NCBI GenBank assembly: GCA_963747715.1
Contig: CAVVGB010000008.1
Coordinates: 124,001 to 188,000 of the forward strand
Source: CAVVGB01 sp963747715
Lineage (GTDB): Bacteria; Actinomycetota; Thermoleophilia; Gaiellales; Gaiellaceae
Direction of reading: 5' to 3'
Length of the DNA stretch: 64,000 bases
Position numbers and translations under genes: made by a program. Within the stretch, counting starts at the first letter, position 1; the number at the start of each line of letters is the position of its first letter. Of this stretch, positions 34,597 to 42,271 are shown one piece after another. The notes under the pieces are model-generated. The model searched no databases, was not told the DNA's origin, and saw nothing but the letters and a program-made list of their open reading frames with translations.

Positions 34597-35201
34597 TTAC
34601 AGCACGTAGACCGTGGTGTAGACCACGATCCACATTACGTCCACGAAGTGCCAGTAGATCCCGGGGATCTCGACACCGAGGTGATCGTGCCCGCAGGGCC
34701 GTAGTGGCCGCGAATCGCGCGGATCAGCGCGTAGAGGAGCAGGTTGAGCCCGATGAAGACGTGCGCGCCGTGGAGCCCGGTCAGCCCGTAGAAGGTCGAG
34801 CCGAAGGCGTTGTCGTACGGCGCGAACCCAAGGCGCGTGTACTCGCGCGCCTGGATCAGGAGGAATGTGAGCCCGAGCAGGAAGGTGAGCGCGAGCCCGG
34901 CGATCAGCCCGGCGCGGTTGTTGCGCTTGATCGACTGGAGCGCCCAGTGCATCGAGAAGCTCGACGTCACGAGGATGATCGTGTTCAGGAGCGCGAGGTA
35001 GACGGGGAGCTCGAAGGGCTCCGGCGGCCATGTCTCGTTCCCGACCACCACCCGCGCGAAGAAGTACGCGCTGAAGAAGGCGCCGAAGAGCATGATCTCC
35101 GACGCGATGAACAAGTAGATGCCGAGCAGGCGCGCGTCGACGCGCGAGCTCCTGTTCGCCGCGGGCGGATGCCCCGCGTGGGCGTGCGCGTCGACGCTCA
35201 C
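34597..35201 (-). CDS. coxC: Cytochrome c oxidase subunit III, one frame break
   Basis: A five-helix subunit III (about 201 residues). It starts at GTG 35201 (VSVDAHAHAG) and has LLGIYLFIASEIMLFGAFFSAYF with the conserved Glu, SSFSMHWALQ and GLHGAHVFIGL. At about 34695 the frame breaks: RGHYGPAG should continue HDHLGVEIPGIYWHFVDVMW, which it does in the next frame, ending at 34597 (VYTTVYVL). Loss of one G in a CGGGC run would explain it. The GTG overlaps the upstream stop (GTGA). Confidence 0.85.
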
Positions 35202-36028
35202 GCGCTCATCGCCGCCTGAGCCTCCTCCCGCTCCACGACGACGTGGTGGACCGGCAGGTTCGTCTCCTTCTTGATCCGCCCGACCACGTCGCGCCGAAGC
35301 CATCCCGAGGTCGCGGCCGGGAACGTCGAGATGATGATCTCGTCGACGCGCTCGTCGTGCGTCGCGTTGAGGACGGCTGCGACCGGATCGGGGTCGCACA
35401 CGCGGCCGGTTGCCTCGACTCCGGCCGCGCGCACCTGCGCGGTCGCGCGGCGCATGCGGTCCTCCGCACCGGGCGGGTCCGCCGGGACGAGGATGGTGAA
35501 CTCGGCCGGCGACCGCGCTGCGCGCTCGCGCACCGCGGCGAGCAGCGGCTCCCCGACGACCGTCTCGCTCCCGACGACGAGCACGTGCGCGCGCTCACGT
35601 GCTTCATCCAGGTCGACGACGACGTGCTCCAGCGGAACGTCGCTCAGCTTGCGGGCGCGGTCGATGAGGTTGCCGCGCAACCAGCTCGAGCGCAGCTCGG
35701 GATGGGTGGAGACGATGACCTCGTCGGGCTCGTACTCGTGCAGCGCGTCTCGAATCGCATGGAGCGGATCGGGATCGACGACGGCGCCTCGCGCGGCGAT
35801 CCCGGCTTCGTGCAGCAGGTCGAGCGTGTGCCGAAGCCGACGCTCGGCCGCCGAGCGGCGTTCGTCCTCGTAGACCACGTACCCGGCCCGCGGCGCGTTC
35901 TGCGGGGAGATGACTGTCACGCGGATCGGCCCCTCGGCGGCGCGCTTGCGGAGCGCCTCGAGCAGCGACCTCCCCGCGACCGTCTCGTTCGCTACGACGA
36001 GGATGTGGCGGGGGGCCGAGGCGCTCAG
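35198..36028 (-). CDS. Tandem universal-stress-like protein within the oxidase operon, apparent CTG start
   Basis: A 276-residue protein with two USP-like halves of about 135 residues. Each begins HILVVANETVAG / HVLVVGSETVVG and ends DEVIVSTHPELRSSWLRG / DEIIISTFPAATSGWLRR then LEHVVVDL / VHHVVVE. There are no membrane helices. The frame has no ATG/GTG/TTG near the true N-terminus; it begins LSASAPRHILVV at a CTG (36028) that overlaps the coxA stop as CTGA. Families with this internal motif occur in thermoleophilian oxidase operons as far as I recall, but their role is unknown. Confidence 0.7.
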   Translation of the reverse strand: MSASAPRHILVVANETVAGRSLLEALRKRAAEGPIRVTVISPQNAPRAGYVVYEDERRSAAERRLRHTLDLLHEAGIAARGAVVDPDPLHAIRDALHEYEPDEVIVSTHPELRSSWLRGNLIDRARKLSDVPLEHVVVDLDEARERAHVLVVGSETVVGEPLLAAVRERAARSPAEFTILVPADPPGAEDRMRRATAQVRAAGVEATGRVCDPDPVAAVLNATHDERVDEIIISTFPAATSGWLRRDVVGRIKKETNLPVHHVVVEREEAQAAMSA

Positions 36029-38040
36029 TGGTGGATCGCCTCCACCGGCTCCGGTGCGCCGGCCGTCGTCGTCGGCTTCCCGTTCAGGACGGCATGGCGC
36101 GCGCCTCGCACGCCGTACTCGTATGGGCCGCCAACGACCTGCGGGATCTCGTCGAAGTTGAAGACCGGCGGCGGTGAGGACACCTGCCACTCGAGCGTGA
36201 GGGACCGCCACGGGTTGGCAGGCGCGCGCTCGCCGCGGATCCAGCTGACGAGCAGGTTGTAGATGAAGAGCACCGTGGAGGCGCCCAGCATGAACGAGGC
36301 GATCGAGATGGCCATGTTCCAGTTGCCGAACTCGTCGGCGTAGTCGGACACACGCCGGGGCATCCCCTGGAGGCCGACCCAGTGCATCGGGAAGAAGGTG
36401 ACGTTGAAGCCGACGAACGTCATCCAGAAGTGGATCTTCCCGAGTCGCTCGTTGTACATCCGGCCCGTCATCTTCGGGAACCAGTAGTAGATGCCCGCGA
36501 AGATCGTGAAGAGCGAGCCGCCGAAGAGGACGTAGTGGATGTGGGCGACCACGAAGTACGTGTCGCTCGCGTGGATGTCGACCGGTACCGAGCCGAGGTA
36601 GATCCCCGACAGGCCGCCGATCACGAACATCGACACGAAGCCGGAAGCGAACAGCATGGGAGTGTGGAAGTGGATGCGCCCCTCCCACAGCGTCGCGAGC
36701 CAGCTGAACACCTTGATCCCGGTGGGCACGGCGATGATGAGCGTCGTGATCATCATGGGTATGCGCAGCCACGGCGCCATGCCGGAGACGAACATGTGGT
36801 GCGCCCACACCGAGAAGCCGAGGATCAGGATCGCCATGAGCGACAGCGCCATCAGGCGGTAGCCGAAGATCGGTTTGCGCGCGAACACCGAGATGACCTC
36901 GGAGGCGATCCCGAATCCGGGCAGCATCATGATGTACACGGCCGGATGCGAGTAGAACCAGAAGATGTGCTGGTAGGCGACGATGTCGCCGCCGAGCTCC
37001 GGGTTGAAGAAGTTCGTGTGCAAAACTCGGTCGAAGAGGATGAAGAACTGGGAGCCGGCGACGAAGGGCGTCGCGATCACTACCAGCGTCGAGGTAGCGA
37101 AATTCGCCCACACGAGCAGCGGTAGTCGCCAGAACGACATCCCCGGCGCACGCATGGTCACGATCGTGACCAGGAAGTTGAGCGCGGTCATGATCGAGCT
37201 GGCGCCCGCCCACTGCACCCCCATCTGGAAGAAGACGTTCCCGACGGGCTGCTGCACTGCGAGCGGCACGTAGTTCGTCCAGCCGGCCGCGAACGCGCCT
37301 CCCTCGGGAACGAGATAGCTCGAGAGCATCATGAACCCGGCGATCGGCAGCAACCAGAACGACAAGGCGTTCAGCCGCGGGAACGCCATGTCCGGCGCGC
37401 CGATCATGAGCGGGATGACGTAGTTCCCGATCCCCGCGAAGGCGGGGATGACAAACAAGAAGATCATGAGCGACGCGTGGACCGAGAAGAGCCCGTTGAA
37501 CTGGTTGTTGTCGACGAACTGCATGCCGGGCCGCGCCAGCTCGGCACGCATGAACATCGCCATGAGCCCCGCGGCGACGAAGAAGAAGATCGTCGTCACG
37601 AGGTACTGGATGCCGATCACCTTGTGGTCGGTGTTGACGCGGAAGTAGTCCTTCCAGCTGCGCGCGCCGTGACCCGAGTGGTCCTCCGGCCGCGTCGGTC
37701 TCCCAGAGATCCAGTACGCCCAGTAGTCGAAGCCTCCGAGCGCGGCCAGGAACGCCAGCGGGACGACGATCGTCCAGACGGTGATGAGGACCTGGAGCTC
37801 GTCGTGACCGAACGCGAAGAAGTCGTCGCTGCCGGGAACGAGCGCGTCGAAGCCGGCCGTCTCGAAGCCCATGGCCGTGCGCAGCCCGATGACGAGGACG
37901 GCGCCGAGGACGAACGCGAGCGGCATCGCCCACAGCACGCGCAGCCAGCCGGCGGCGGTCCAGCGGCGCAGGCCTCTCCGCGGCGGAGTCGGACTTACCG
38001 GCGCGTGCGCGGCCGGCTCATCTCGTACTCGAACAGCCAC
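36025..38040 (-). CDS. coxA: Cytochrome c oxidase subunit I (haem-copper oxidase, A2-like)
   Basis: A 671-residue catalytic subunit. Haem and copper ligands are seen in FSVHASLMIFLFV, YSHPAVYIMMLPGFG (with Tyr of the His-Tyr cross-link), the THTHIHYV-like VVAHIHYVLFGG region and the HHMF pair (VWAHHMFVSG). The YSHP motif in place of GHPE marks the A2 (caa3-like) subfamily. There is an extra N-terminal hydrophobic pair. It reduces oxygen to water and pumps protons. GTG start, three bases after coxB; GTG/CTG overlaps link it to the following genes. Confidence 0.96.
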   Translation of the reverse strand: MAVRVRDEPAAHAPVSPTPPRRGLRRWTAAGWLRVLWAMPLAFVLGAVLVIGLRTAMGFETAGFDALVPGSDDFFAFGHDELQVLITVWTIVVPLAFLAALGGFDYWAYWISGRPTRPEDHSGHGARSWKDYFRVNTDHKVIGIQYLVTTIFFFVAAGLMAMFMRAELARPGMQFVDNNQFNGLFSVHASLMIFLFVIPAFAGIGNYVIPLMIGAPDMAFPRLNALSFWLLPIAGFMMLSSYLVPEGGAFAAGWTNYVPLAVQQPVGNVFFQMGVQWAGASSIMTALNFLVTIVTMRAPGMSFWRLPLLVWANFATSTLVVIATPFVAGSQFFILFDRVLHTNFFNPELGGDIVAYQHIFWFYSHPAVYIMMLPGFGIASEVISVFARKPIFGYRLMALSLMAILILGFSVWAHHMFVSGMAPWLRIPMMITTLIIAVPTGIKVFSWLATLWEGRIHFHTPMLFASGFVSMFVIGGLSGIYLGSVPVDIHASDTYFVVAHIHYVLFGGSLFTIFAGIYYWFPKMTGRMYNERLGKIHFWMTFVGFNVTFFPMHWVGLQGMPRRVSDYADEFGNWNMAISIASFMLGASTVLFIYNLLVSWIRGERAPANPWRSLTLEWQVSSPPPVFNFDEIPQVVGGPYEYGVRGARHAVLNGKPTTTAGAPEPVEAIHH

Positions 38041-38043
38041 CGG

Positions 38044-39054
38044 CTACCCCTCCCCTACGGCCTCGAGCAGGTACTCGACCAGACTATCGAGCTGGGCGTC
38101 GGACATGACCTCCCCGTAATTCTTGGGCATGAGACCGGCGCTGAACCCCTCCGCGATCTCGGCGTCCGGGTTGACGATCGACTCGCGGATGAAGTCGGCG
38201 TCCTCGCCGGCCAGCACCTCGTCGAGGTTCGGCCCGATCTGCTGCGTCGTCTCGGCGTCGGCGAGCGTGTGACAGGAGCCGCACGGCGCCGCGGTCCCAA
38301 CCGGCTGCGTGAAGAGCTGCTCGCCGCGCAGGTTCCCCGCCTCGCGGAGCGCGCGCTTCTTCTCGGCGATCCACCGTTCGAACTCCCGGGGTGAGACAAC
38401 TCGCGCACGCGCACGCATGACCGCGTGGCCGAGCCCGCAGAGCTCCGTGCAGATGACCGTGTACGTCCCCGCCTTCGTGGGTGTCACGGCGACCGTCGTC
38501 GTGATGCCGCGCACCGCGTCCTGCTTCACGCGCCACTCCGGCACCCAGAAGGAGTGGATGACGTCCTTCGAGCTCAGGACGAGCTCGGTCGGCTCGTTCA
38601 GCGGCAGGACGAGCTCGCCCGCCGTGATCTCCTCGTCCGGGTAGGTGAACGTCCACGCGAACTGCTGGCTCGTCACCTCGACGACGCGGTGGCCCGCCGG
38701 AAGGCGCTCGACGTCGTAGAGGACGATGCCGCTGTACACGGCGATCGCCGTCACGAGCACCGTCGGAATGAGAGTCCAGACGATCTCGATACCGGTGTGC
38801 CCGTGAATCGGGCTTCCGTCGTCGAGGTCGTCGGGCGCCGCGCGGAACTTCCAGACCGCATAGACGGAGACCCCCGCCACGACCGCGAAAACGAAGACGC
38901 AGATGACCGTGACGAACCAGTAGGCGTTGTCGAAGCCTCTCGCCTGCGCCGAGGCGGGCTCCGGGAGCCACGGAATCAACCAGGCAACGAGTCCCAGGGC
39001 CGCCCCGACCACGGCGCCCACCAGGAGCATTTGGATGATCGACCGTTTTCGCAA
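38044..39054 (-). CDS. coxB: Cytochrome c oxidase subunit II with fused cytochrome c (caa3 type)
   Basis: A 336-residue protein. An N-terminal signal/membrane helix pair is followed by the CuA cupredoxin domain, with ligands in IHSFWVPEW and CTELCGLGHAVM (C-x3-C-x3-H-x2-M). A C-terminal cytochrome c domain has CGSCHTLAD haem attachment and a Met in GLMPKNYGE. This fusion defines caa3 oxidases that take electrons from a c-type cytochrome. The start is TTG 39054 (or ATG eight codons later). It is the first gene of the oxidase operon. Confidence 0.95.
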   Translation of the reverse strand: MRKRSIIQMLLVGAVVGAALGLVAWLIPWLPEPASAQARGFDNAYWFVTVICVFVFAVVAGVSVYAVWKFRAAPDDLDDGSPIHGHTGIEIVWTLIPTVLVTAIAVYSGIVLYDVERLPAGHRVVEVTSQQFAWTFTYPDEEITAGELVLPLNEPTELVLSSKDVIHSFWVPEWRVKQDAVRGITTTVAVTPTKAGTYTVICTELCGLGHAVMRARARVVSPREFERWIAEKKRALREAGNLRGEQLFTQPVGTAAPCGSCHTLADAETTQQIGPNLDEVLAGEDADFIRESIVNPDAEIAEGFSAGLMPKNYGEVMSDAQLDSLVEYLLEAVGEG

Positions 39055-39154
39055 TCCGCGCGGACGGGTATGCCGGGGGTGAAACCCTAGACGGAACCGT
39101 ATCCCGTCGGGGGGCTCGAACGTTTTACCTCCAACTCCCTAGGAGGCAGTTTCC

Positions 39155-39391
39155 ATGGGCATTGGCGTAAGCATCTTTCTCATCGCGGTGGGCCTGATCC
39201 TGGCGCTCGCCGTAAACGTGAACACGGATGGAGCGATCGACGTCCCGATGATCGGGTGGATCCTGGTCGTCGTCGGGATCGTCGGGATGCTGCTCTCGCT
39301 CATCTTCTGGTCGACGTGGGGCGGCGTCGGCGGGTACCGCCGCGAGACCGTCGTCCACGACGATCCTTACCGTCGCCCTCCGCCCTACTAG
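39155..39391 (+). CDS. DUF6458-family small membrane protein
   Basis: A 78-residue protein with two membrane helices (about 3-21 and 30-52), GGVGGYRRE after the second and a Tyr/Pro-rich end (YRRPPPY). It matches the pattern of DUF6458 proteins that are common in actinobacteria and of unknown function. The ATG follows CTAGGAGG. It is monocistronic, with a strong terminator 22 bases downstream. Confidence 0.8.
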   Translation: MGIGVSIFLIAVGLILALAVNVNTDGAIDVPMIGWILVVVGIVGMLLSLIFWSTWGGVGGYRRETVVHDDPYRRPPPY

Positions 39392-39413
39392 GCCGGAGGC
39401 ACAAGACCGAAGA

Positions 39414-39439
39414 GGGCGACCCCTGGGTCGCCCTTTTTT
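39414..39439 (+). terminator. Intrinsic terminator of the DUF6458 gene
   Basis: An 8-bp perfect stem GGGCGACC/GGTCGCCC, loop CCTG, followed by TTTTTTG. A classical factor-independent terminator. Confidence 0.9.
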
Positions 39440-39542
39440 GTTGCTTGAAAGCGGGTTTGTGAGTCTCTACACGAAGCGGTTTTGCGAAACGCGCGAGGCG
39501 GGAAAAACGTTAAAGGAGAGAAACCCACGACAAGGGGGATTC

Positions 39543-39608
39543 ATGTACATCGGTGGCGGTCTTCTCGCACTGATCATCATCATCATCATCCTCATCCTGC
39601 TCTTCTAA
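39543..39608 (+). CDS. 21-residue hydrophobic membrane peptide
   Basis: An ATG with AAGGGGG six bases upstream opens a 21-codon frame that begins MYIGGGLLAL and then runs as Ile and Leu to a final Phe. It is a single membrane helix with no soluble part. It stands alone between two strong terminators, which argues for a dedicated transcript. Similar Ile-rich micro-proteins occur across actinobacteria as far as I recall; function unknown. Confidence 0.6.
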   Translation: MYIGGGLLALIIIIIILILLF

Positions 39609-39633
39609 GCAGCATCGAGGAATCGGAATCGAA

Positions 39634-39657
39634 AAAGGGCGGCGTGAGCCGCCCTTT
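39634..39657. terminator. Bidirectional intrinsic terminator
   Basis: A 10-bp perfect stem AAAGGGCGGC/GCCGCCCTTT with loop GTGA, A-rich before and TTT after, so it works on both strands: for the small peptide (plus) and the SDR gene (minus), which ends at 39663. Confidence 0.85.
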
Positions 39658-39662
39658 CCCGT

Positions 39663-40439
39663 TCACGGGTGCAGGAGCCGGCCTTCCATTCCGCCGGCGA
39701 CCAGCACCACCTGGCCGGTGACGTGCCCCGAGAGCTCGTCCGAGGCGAGGACGACGATCTGCCGCGCGATGTCCTCCGGGGCGGCGGCCTTGCGAAGCGC
39801 CATCGTGCGGGTCGCCCGCTCGAGGACCGCTGGGTCGTCGAGCGTGGAGCGCGTCATCGGCGACACGGTCCAGCCCGGGCAGACGGCGTTCACGCGCCCA
39901 CCCGGCGCGATACGGCCGACCTCGTTCTTCAAGCTCAGCAGGAGCCCGCCGACGATCGCCGACTTGGCGGCCGCGTAGTCGGCGTGGCCCGCCTCGCCGA
40001 ACACGGCGGCGGTCGAGCCGACGAGCACGAGGCTCCCGTGGCCGTTGCGTTCGACCTCGCGCAGAAATCCGCGCGCCGTCAAGTAGGTGGCGGTGAGGTT
40101 GGCGCGGAGCGTCTCCTCCCAGCGTGCCGGCGGAAGGTCCCACACCGGAACGTCCTCCTCGGGCCAGACGCCGGCGACGGCCGCGCAAACGTCGAGCCCG
40201 CCGAGCTCAGCGCGCGCGGCGTCGAAGAGCGCGTCCACCTCGCCCTCGTCGCGCAGGTCGGCCTGGAGGGCGACCGAGCCCGGAAGGTTGCGGGCGAGAG
40301 CATCGGCGCGGTCGCGGCCCCGGTGGTAGTGCAACGCGAGCCGGCACCCCTCGGCGGCGAAGGCCCGCGCGGTCGCGCTTCCGATTCCGCCCGACGCGCC
40401 GGTGACGAGGATGCGCTTTCCGGCGAGCCCGGTGTCCAT
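39663..40439 (-). CDS. Short-chain dehydrogenase/reductase
   Basis: A 258-residue classical SDR: cofactor motif TGASGGIGSATA, an NAG-like AAVAG, catalytic Ser in VLVGSTAAVFG, YAAAKS (Tyr-x3-Lys) and the CPGWTVSPM loop. The residues after the second strand (HYHRGRDRA) suggest NADP preference. The substrate is unknown; it resembles the FabG/3-oxoacyl reductase group. The ATG directly follows the stop of a small upstream frame. Confidence 0.9.
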   Translation of the reverse strand: MDTGLAGKRILVTGASGGIGSATARAFAAEGCRLALHYHRGRDRADALARNLPGSVALQADLRDEGEVDALFDAARAELGGLDVCAAVAGVWPEEDVPVWDLPPARWEETLRANLTATYLTARGFLREVERNGHGSLVLVGSTAAVFGEAGHADYAAAKSAIVGGLLLSLKNEVGRIAPGGRVNAVCPGWTVSPMTRSTLDDPAVLERATRTMALRKAAAPEDIARQIVVLASDELSGHVTGQVVLVAGGMEGRLLHP

Positions 40440-40565
40440 CTATGCAACTGCGAGCAGGACGCCGAGACCCACGAGTGCGGCGATCGCGGCGAGGGCTGCC
40501 ACGATCGCGGCCCAGTTCACGGGGATGTCGTTGTCCTCTTCCCAGCGAGTTCGCGGCCGCCCCAC
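40440..40565 (-). CDS. Possible 41-residue membrane protein before the SDR gene
   Basis: A GTG opens a 41-codon frame: a polar start (VGRPRTRWEEDNDIP) and one long Ala/Val/Leu membrane helix. It stops immediately before the SDR ATG (TAG-ATG), so it could be coupled to it. It lacks a clear ribosome site and I do not recognise it; the amphipathic layout of charged head plus helix makes coding plausible. Confidence 0.4.
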   Translation of the reverse strand: MGRPRTRWEEDNDIPVNWAAIVAALAAIAALVGLGVLLAVA

Positions 40566-40587
40566 AGGCGCAGCGTAGTGGTACGCG

Positions 40588-41736
40588 CTAACGAGGCGCG
40601 AGCCGGTAGACCGAGCCCGTCAGGGACACCAGGTAGAGCTCGCCCGCCGCGTCCTCGCCGAACGACGACAGGCCGTTCACCTCGATGTTGTGCCGGCGCA
40701 CGTCGACCGCGCGTCCGTTGCGGAGAGCGAGGCTCCAGATGAAGCCGCTGCAGTAGTCGCCGTAGAAGTAGCGCCCCTCTGCCGCCGGGATCGCTTCGCC
40801 CCGGTAGACGAATCCGCCCGTGACCGAGCAGCCCTCGGCGTGGCTGTACTCGGCGATCGGGTCGACGAGCTCGCCTCTTGGCTCGGGCTCCTTCTCCTCG
40901 TACGGACGAGTTCCCTCGAACACGTCCCAACCGAAGTTGACGAGCCCGGTCGTGCCGCTCGGTAGGTAGTCGATCTCCTCGATCTCGCCCTGGCCGACGT
41001 CGCCGACCCAAAGATCGCCCGTCTCGCGGTCGAAGCTGAAGCGCCAAGGGTTGCGTAGGCCGTAGGCCACCATCTCCCACGCCTGCTTTCCCTTTGCGTC
41101 GACGTCGTAGCGAAGCAGCTTGCCGAGCTGCGAGTCGAGGTCCTGGGCGCGATTCTCCGGATCGCCGGACGAGCCGCCGTCGCCCATGCCGACATAGAGC
41201 AGCCCGTCGGGGCCGAACGCGACCTGGCCGCCGTTGTGGTTGGTGTACGGCTGCTCGACGAAGAGCAGCTCGCGGCGACGTCGCGGCTCGTCCGTCGTCG
41301 CCTCGAACTCGACCACGCGTGTGTGCCCGTTCACGTCGGTGTAGTTGACGTAGAAGAGGCCGTTCTCCTCGTAGTCCGGGTGAAACGCCACCGACAGAAG
41401 GCCCTGCTCGCCGCCGCTTTGCACCAACCGCACGATGTCGAGGAAGGGCCGGCGCGCGAGCCGACCGTCTTCGAGGACGTAGATGCGACCGGGCTGGTCG
41501 ACGATGTAGACACGGTTCGGCTCCCCCGGAGCCGCGGCCACGTGCGTGGGCGCCTCGAGGTCGGCGGCCACGCGCACGAGGCGGAAGCGGAGCCTCTGCT
41601 CTCCCTCCTCGGTGGTCGTCGCGTCCGTCGTCGTCGTCCGGGTGGACTCCGTGATCGTGTCGGTCTGCGCCGACTCACCTGAGGAGCAGGCGCCCAGGCT
41701 GCACGCGAGGGCCGCGAGCAGAAGGAGCCCTCTCAC
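40588..41736 (-). CDS. PQQ-type soluble sugar dehydrogenase (lipoprotein)
   Basis: A 382-residue six-bladed propeller enzyme of the Gdh-B/YliI family. A lipoprotein signal ends LACSLGACSSG, followed by a Thr/Glu-rich linker. Core motifs are EQGLLSVAFHPDYEENG, YTNHNGGQVAFGPDGLLYVGMGDGG (catalytic His and calcium-site region), YGLRNPWRFSFD and GGFVYRGEAIP. It probably oxidises an aldose outside the membrane using PQQ; related proteins without bound PQQ exist. GTG start in a GTGA overlap with the cupin. Confidence 0.88.
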   Translation of the reverse strand: MRGLLLLAALACSLGACSSGESAQTDTITESTRTTTTDATTTEEGEQRLRFRLVRVAADLEAPTHVAAAPGEPNRVYIVDQPGRIYVLEDGRLARRPFLDIVRLVQSGGEQGLLSVAFHPDYEENGLFYVNYTDVNGHTRVVEFEATTDEPRRRRELLFVEQPYTNHNGGQVAFGPDGLLYVGMGDGGSSGDPENRAQDLDSQLGKLLRYDVDAKGKQAWEMVAYGLRNPWRFSFDRETGDLWVGDVGQGEIEEIDYLPSGTTGLVNFGWDVFEGTRPYEEKEPEPRGELVDPIAEYSHAEGCSVTGGFVYRGEAIPAAEGRYFYGDYCSGFIWSLALRNGRAVDVRRHNIEVNGLSSFGEDAAGELYLVSLTGSVYRLAPR

Positions 41737-42047
41737 TCCGTCTTCGTCGTGTTGTCGAAGAGGACGAAGAGGACGAGCCGCTCGTACCGGCTGAAGCGGT
41801 GGTCGTCGCCCGCCGCCACGAAGGCGGCATCGCCCGGGCTCAGTTGCAGCTCTTTGCCGTCTACCGTCAGCACGCCTTCTCCCTCCAGCACCACGTACAC
41901 CTCATCCCGGTCGTGCGGTTCCTGTTTGTCGGGGTCGGGCGCGACGAGGACGTAGACGCCGAGTTCGAGGCTCGGCGAGTCGAAGAAGACCTCGTAGCCC
42001 CCGGGCGGCTGGCGGGCGGCGATGTCGCCGAGCGGGTAGCGACCCAC
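41733..42047 (-). CDS. Cupin-domain protein
   Basis: A 104-residue single cupin. Motif 1 is PHDRDEVYVVLEGEGVLTVDG (His and Glu metal ligands) and motif 2 is LSPGDAAFVAAGDDHRFS (final His). The start is placed at GTG 42047 (VGRYPLGD); the open frame upstream is not conserved. It is followed by the sugar dehydrogenase with a four-base overlap, so a role in the same sugar metabolism is possible. Confidence 0.8.
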   Translation of the reverse strand: MGRYPLGDIAARQPPGGYEVFFDSPSLELGVYVLVAPDPDKQEPHDRDEVYVVLEGEGVLTVDGKELQLSPGDAAFVAAGDDHRFSRYERLVLFVLFDNTTKTE

Positions 42048-42137
42048 GCCGCCGAGCCTAGTCGAGCGAGCCGAGGCGGGGCCCGGGCGCCGCATACGGC
42101 GCTTTCGGAAAAGTGATCGCCACGTCAGGGTCTTGCT

Positions 42138-42172
42138 CGACACGGCCGCCCTCGAAAGACGTGGCCGTGTCG
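42138..42172. terminator. Strong hairpin upstream of the cyclase gene
   Basis: A 10-bp perfect stem CGACACGGCC/GGCCGTGTCG with a 15-base loop in the 224-base gap between two divergent genes. A smaller hairpin AGGGAT/ATCCCT (near 42221-42237) follows, ending in CCTGCTAATC. As the flanking genes diverge, a terminator is not expected here; it may be a regulatory palindrome or leader structure instead. Confidence 0.4.
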
Positions 42173-42271
42173 GGGGCCGCGCCCCTGGTCGGTTCAGCCA
42201 TGCCTACGGGCCGTACAGGGATCAGACATCCCTGCTAATCGACCTTTCTACCTGAAGGTCTGCACGGGCAC

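Noticed and set aside
35198..37933. A 911-codon open frame on the minus strand
   Set aside because: Only the last 277 codons (the USP-like protein) are real; the rest is a shadow of coxA.
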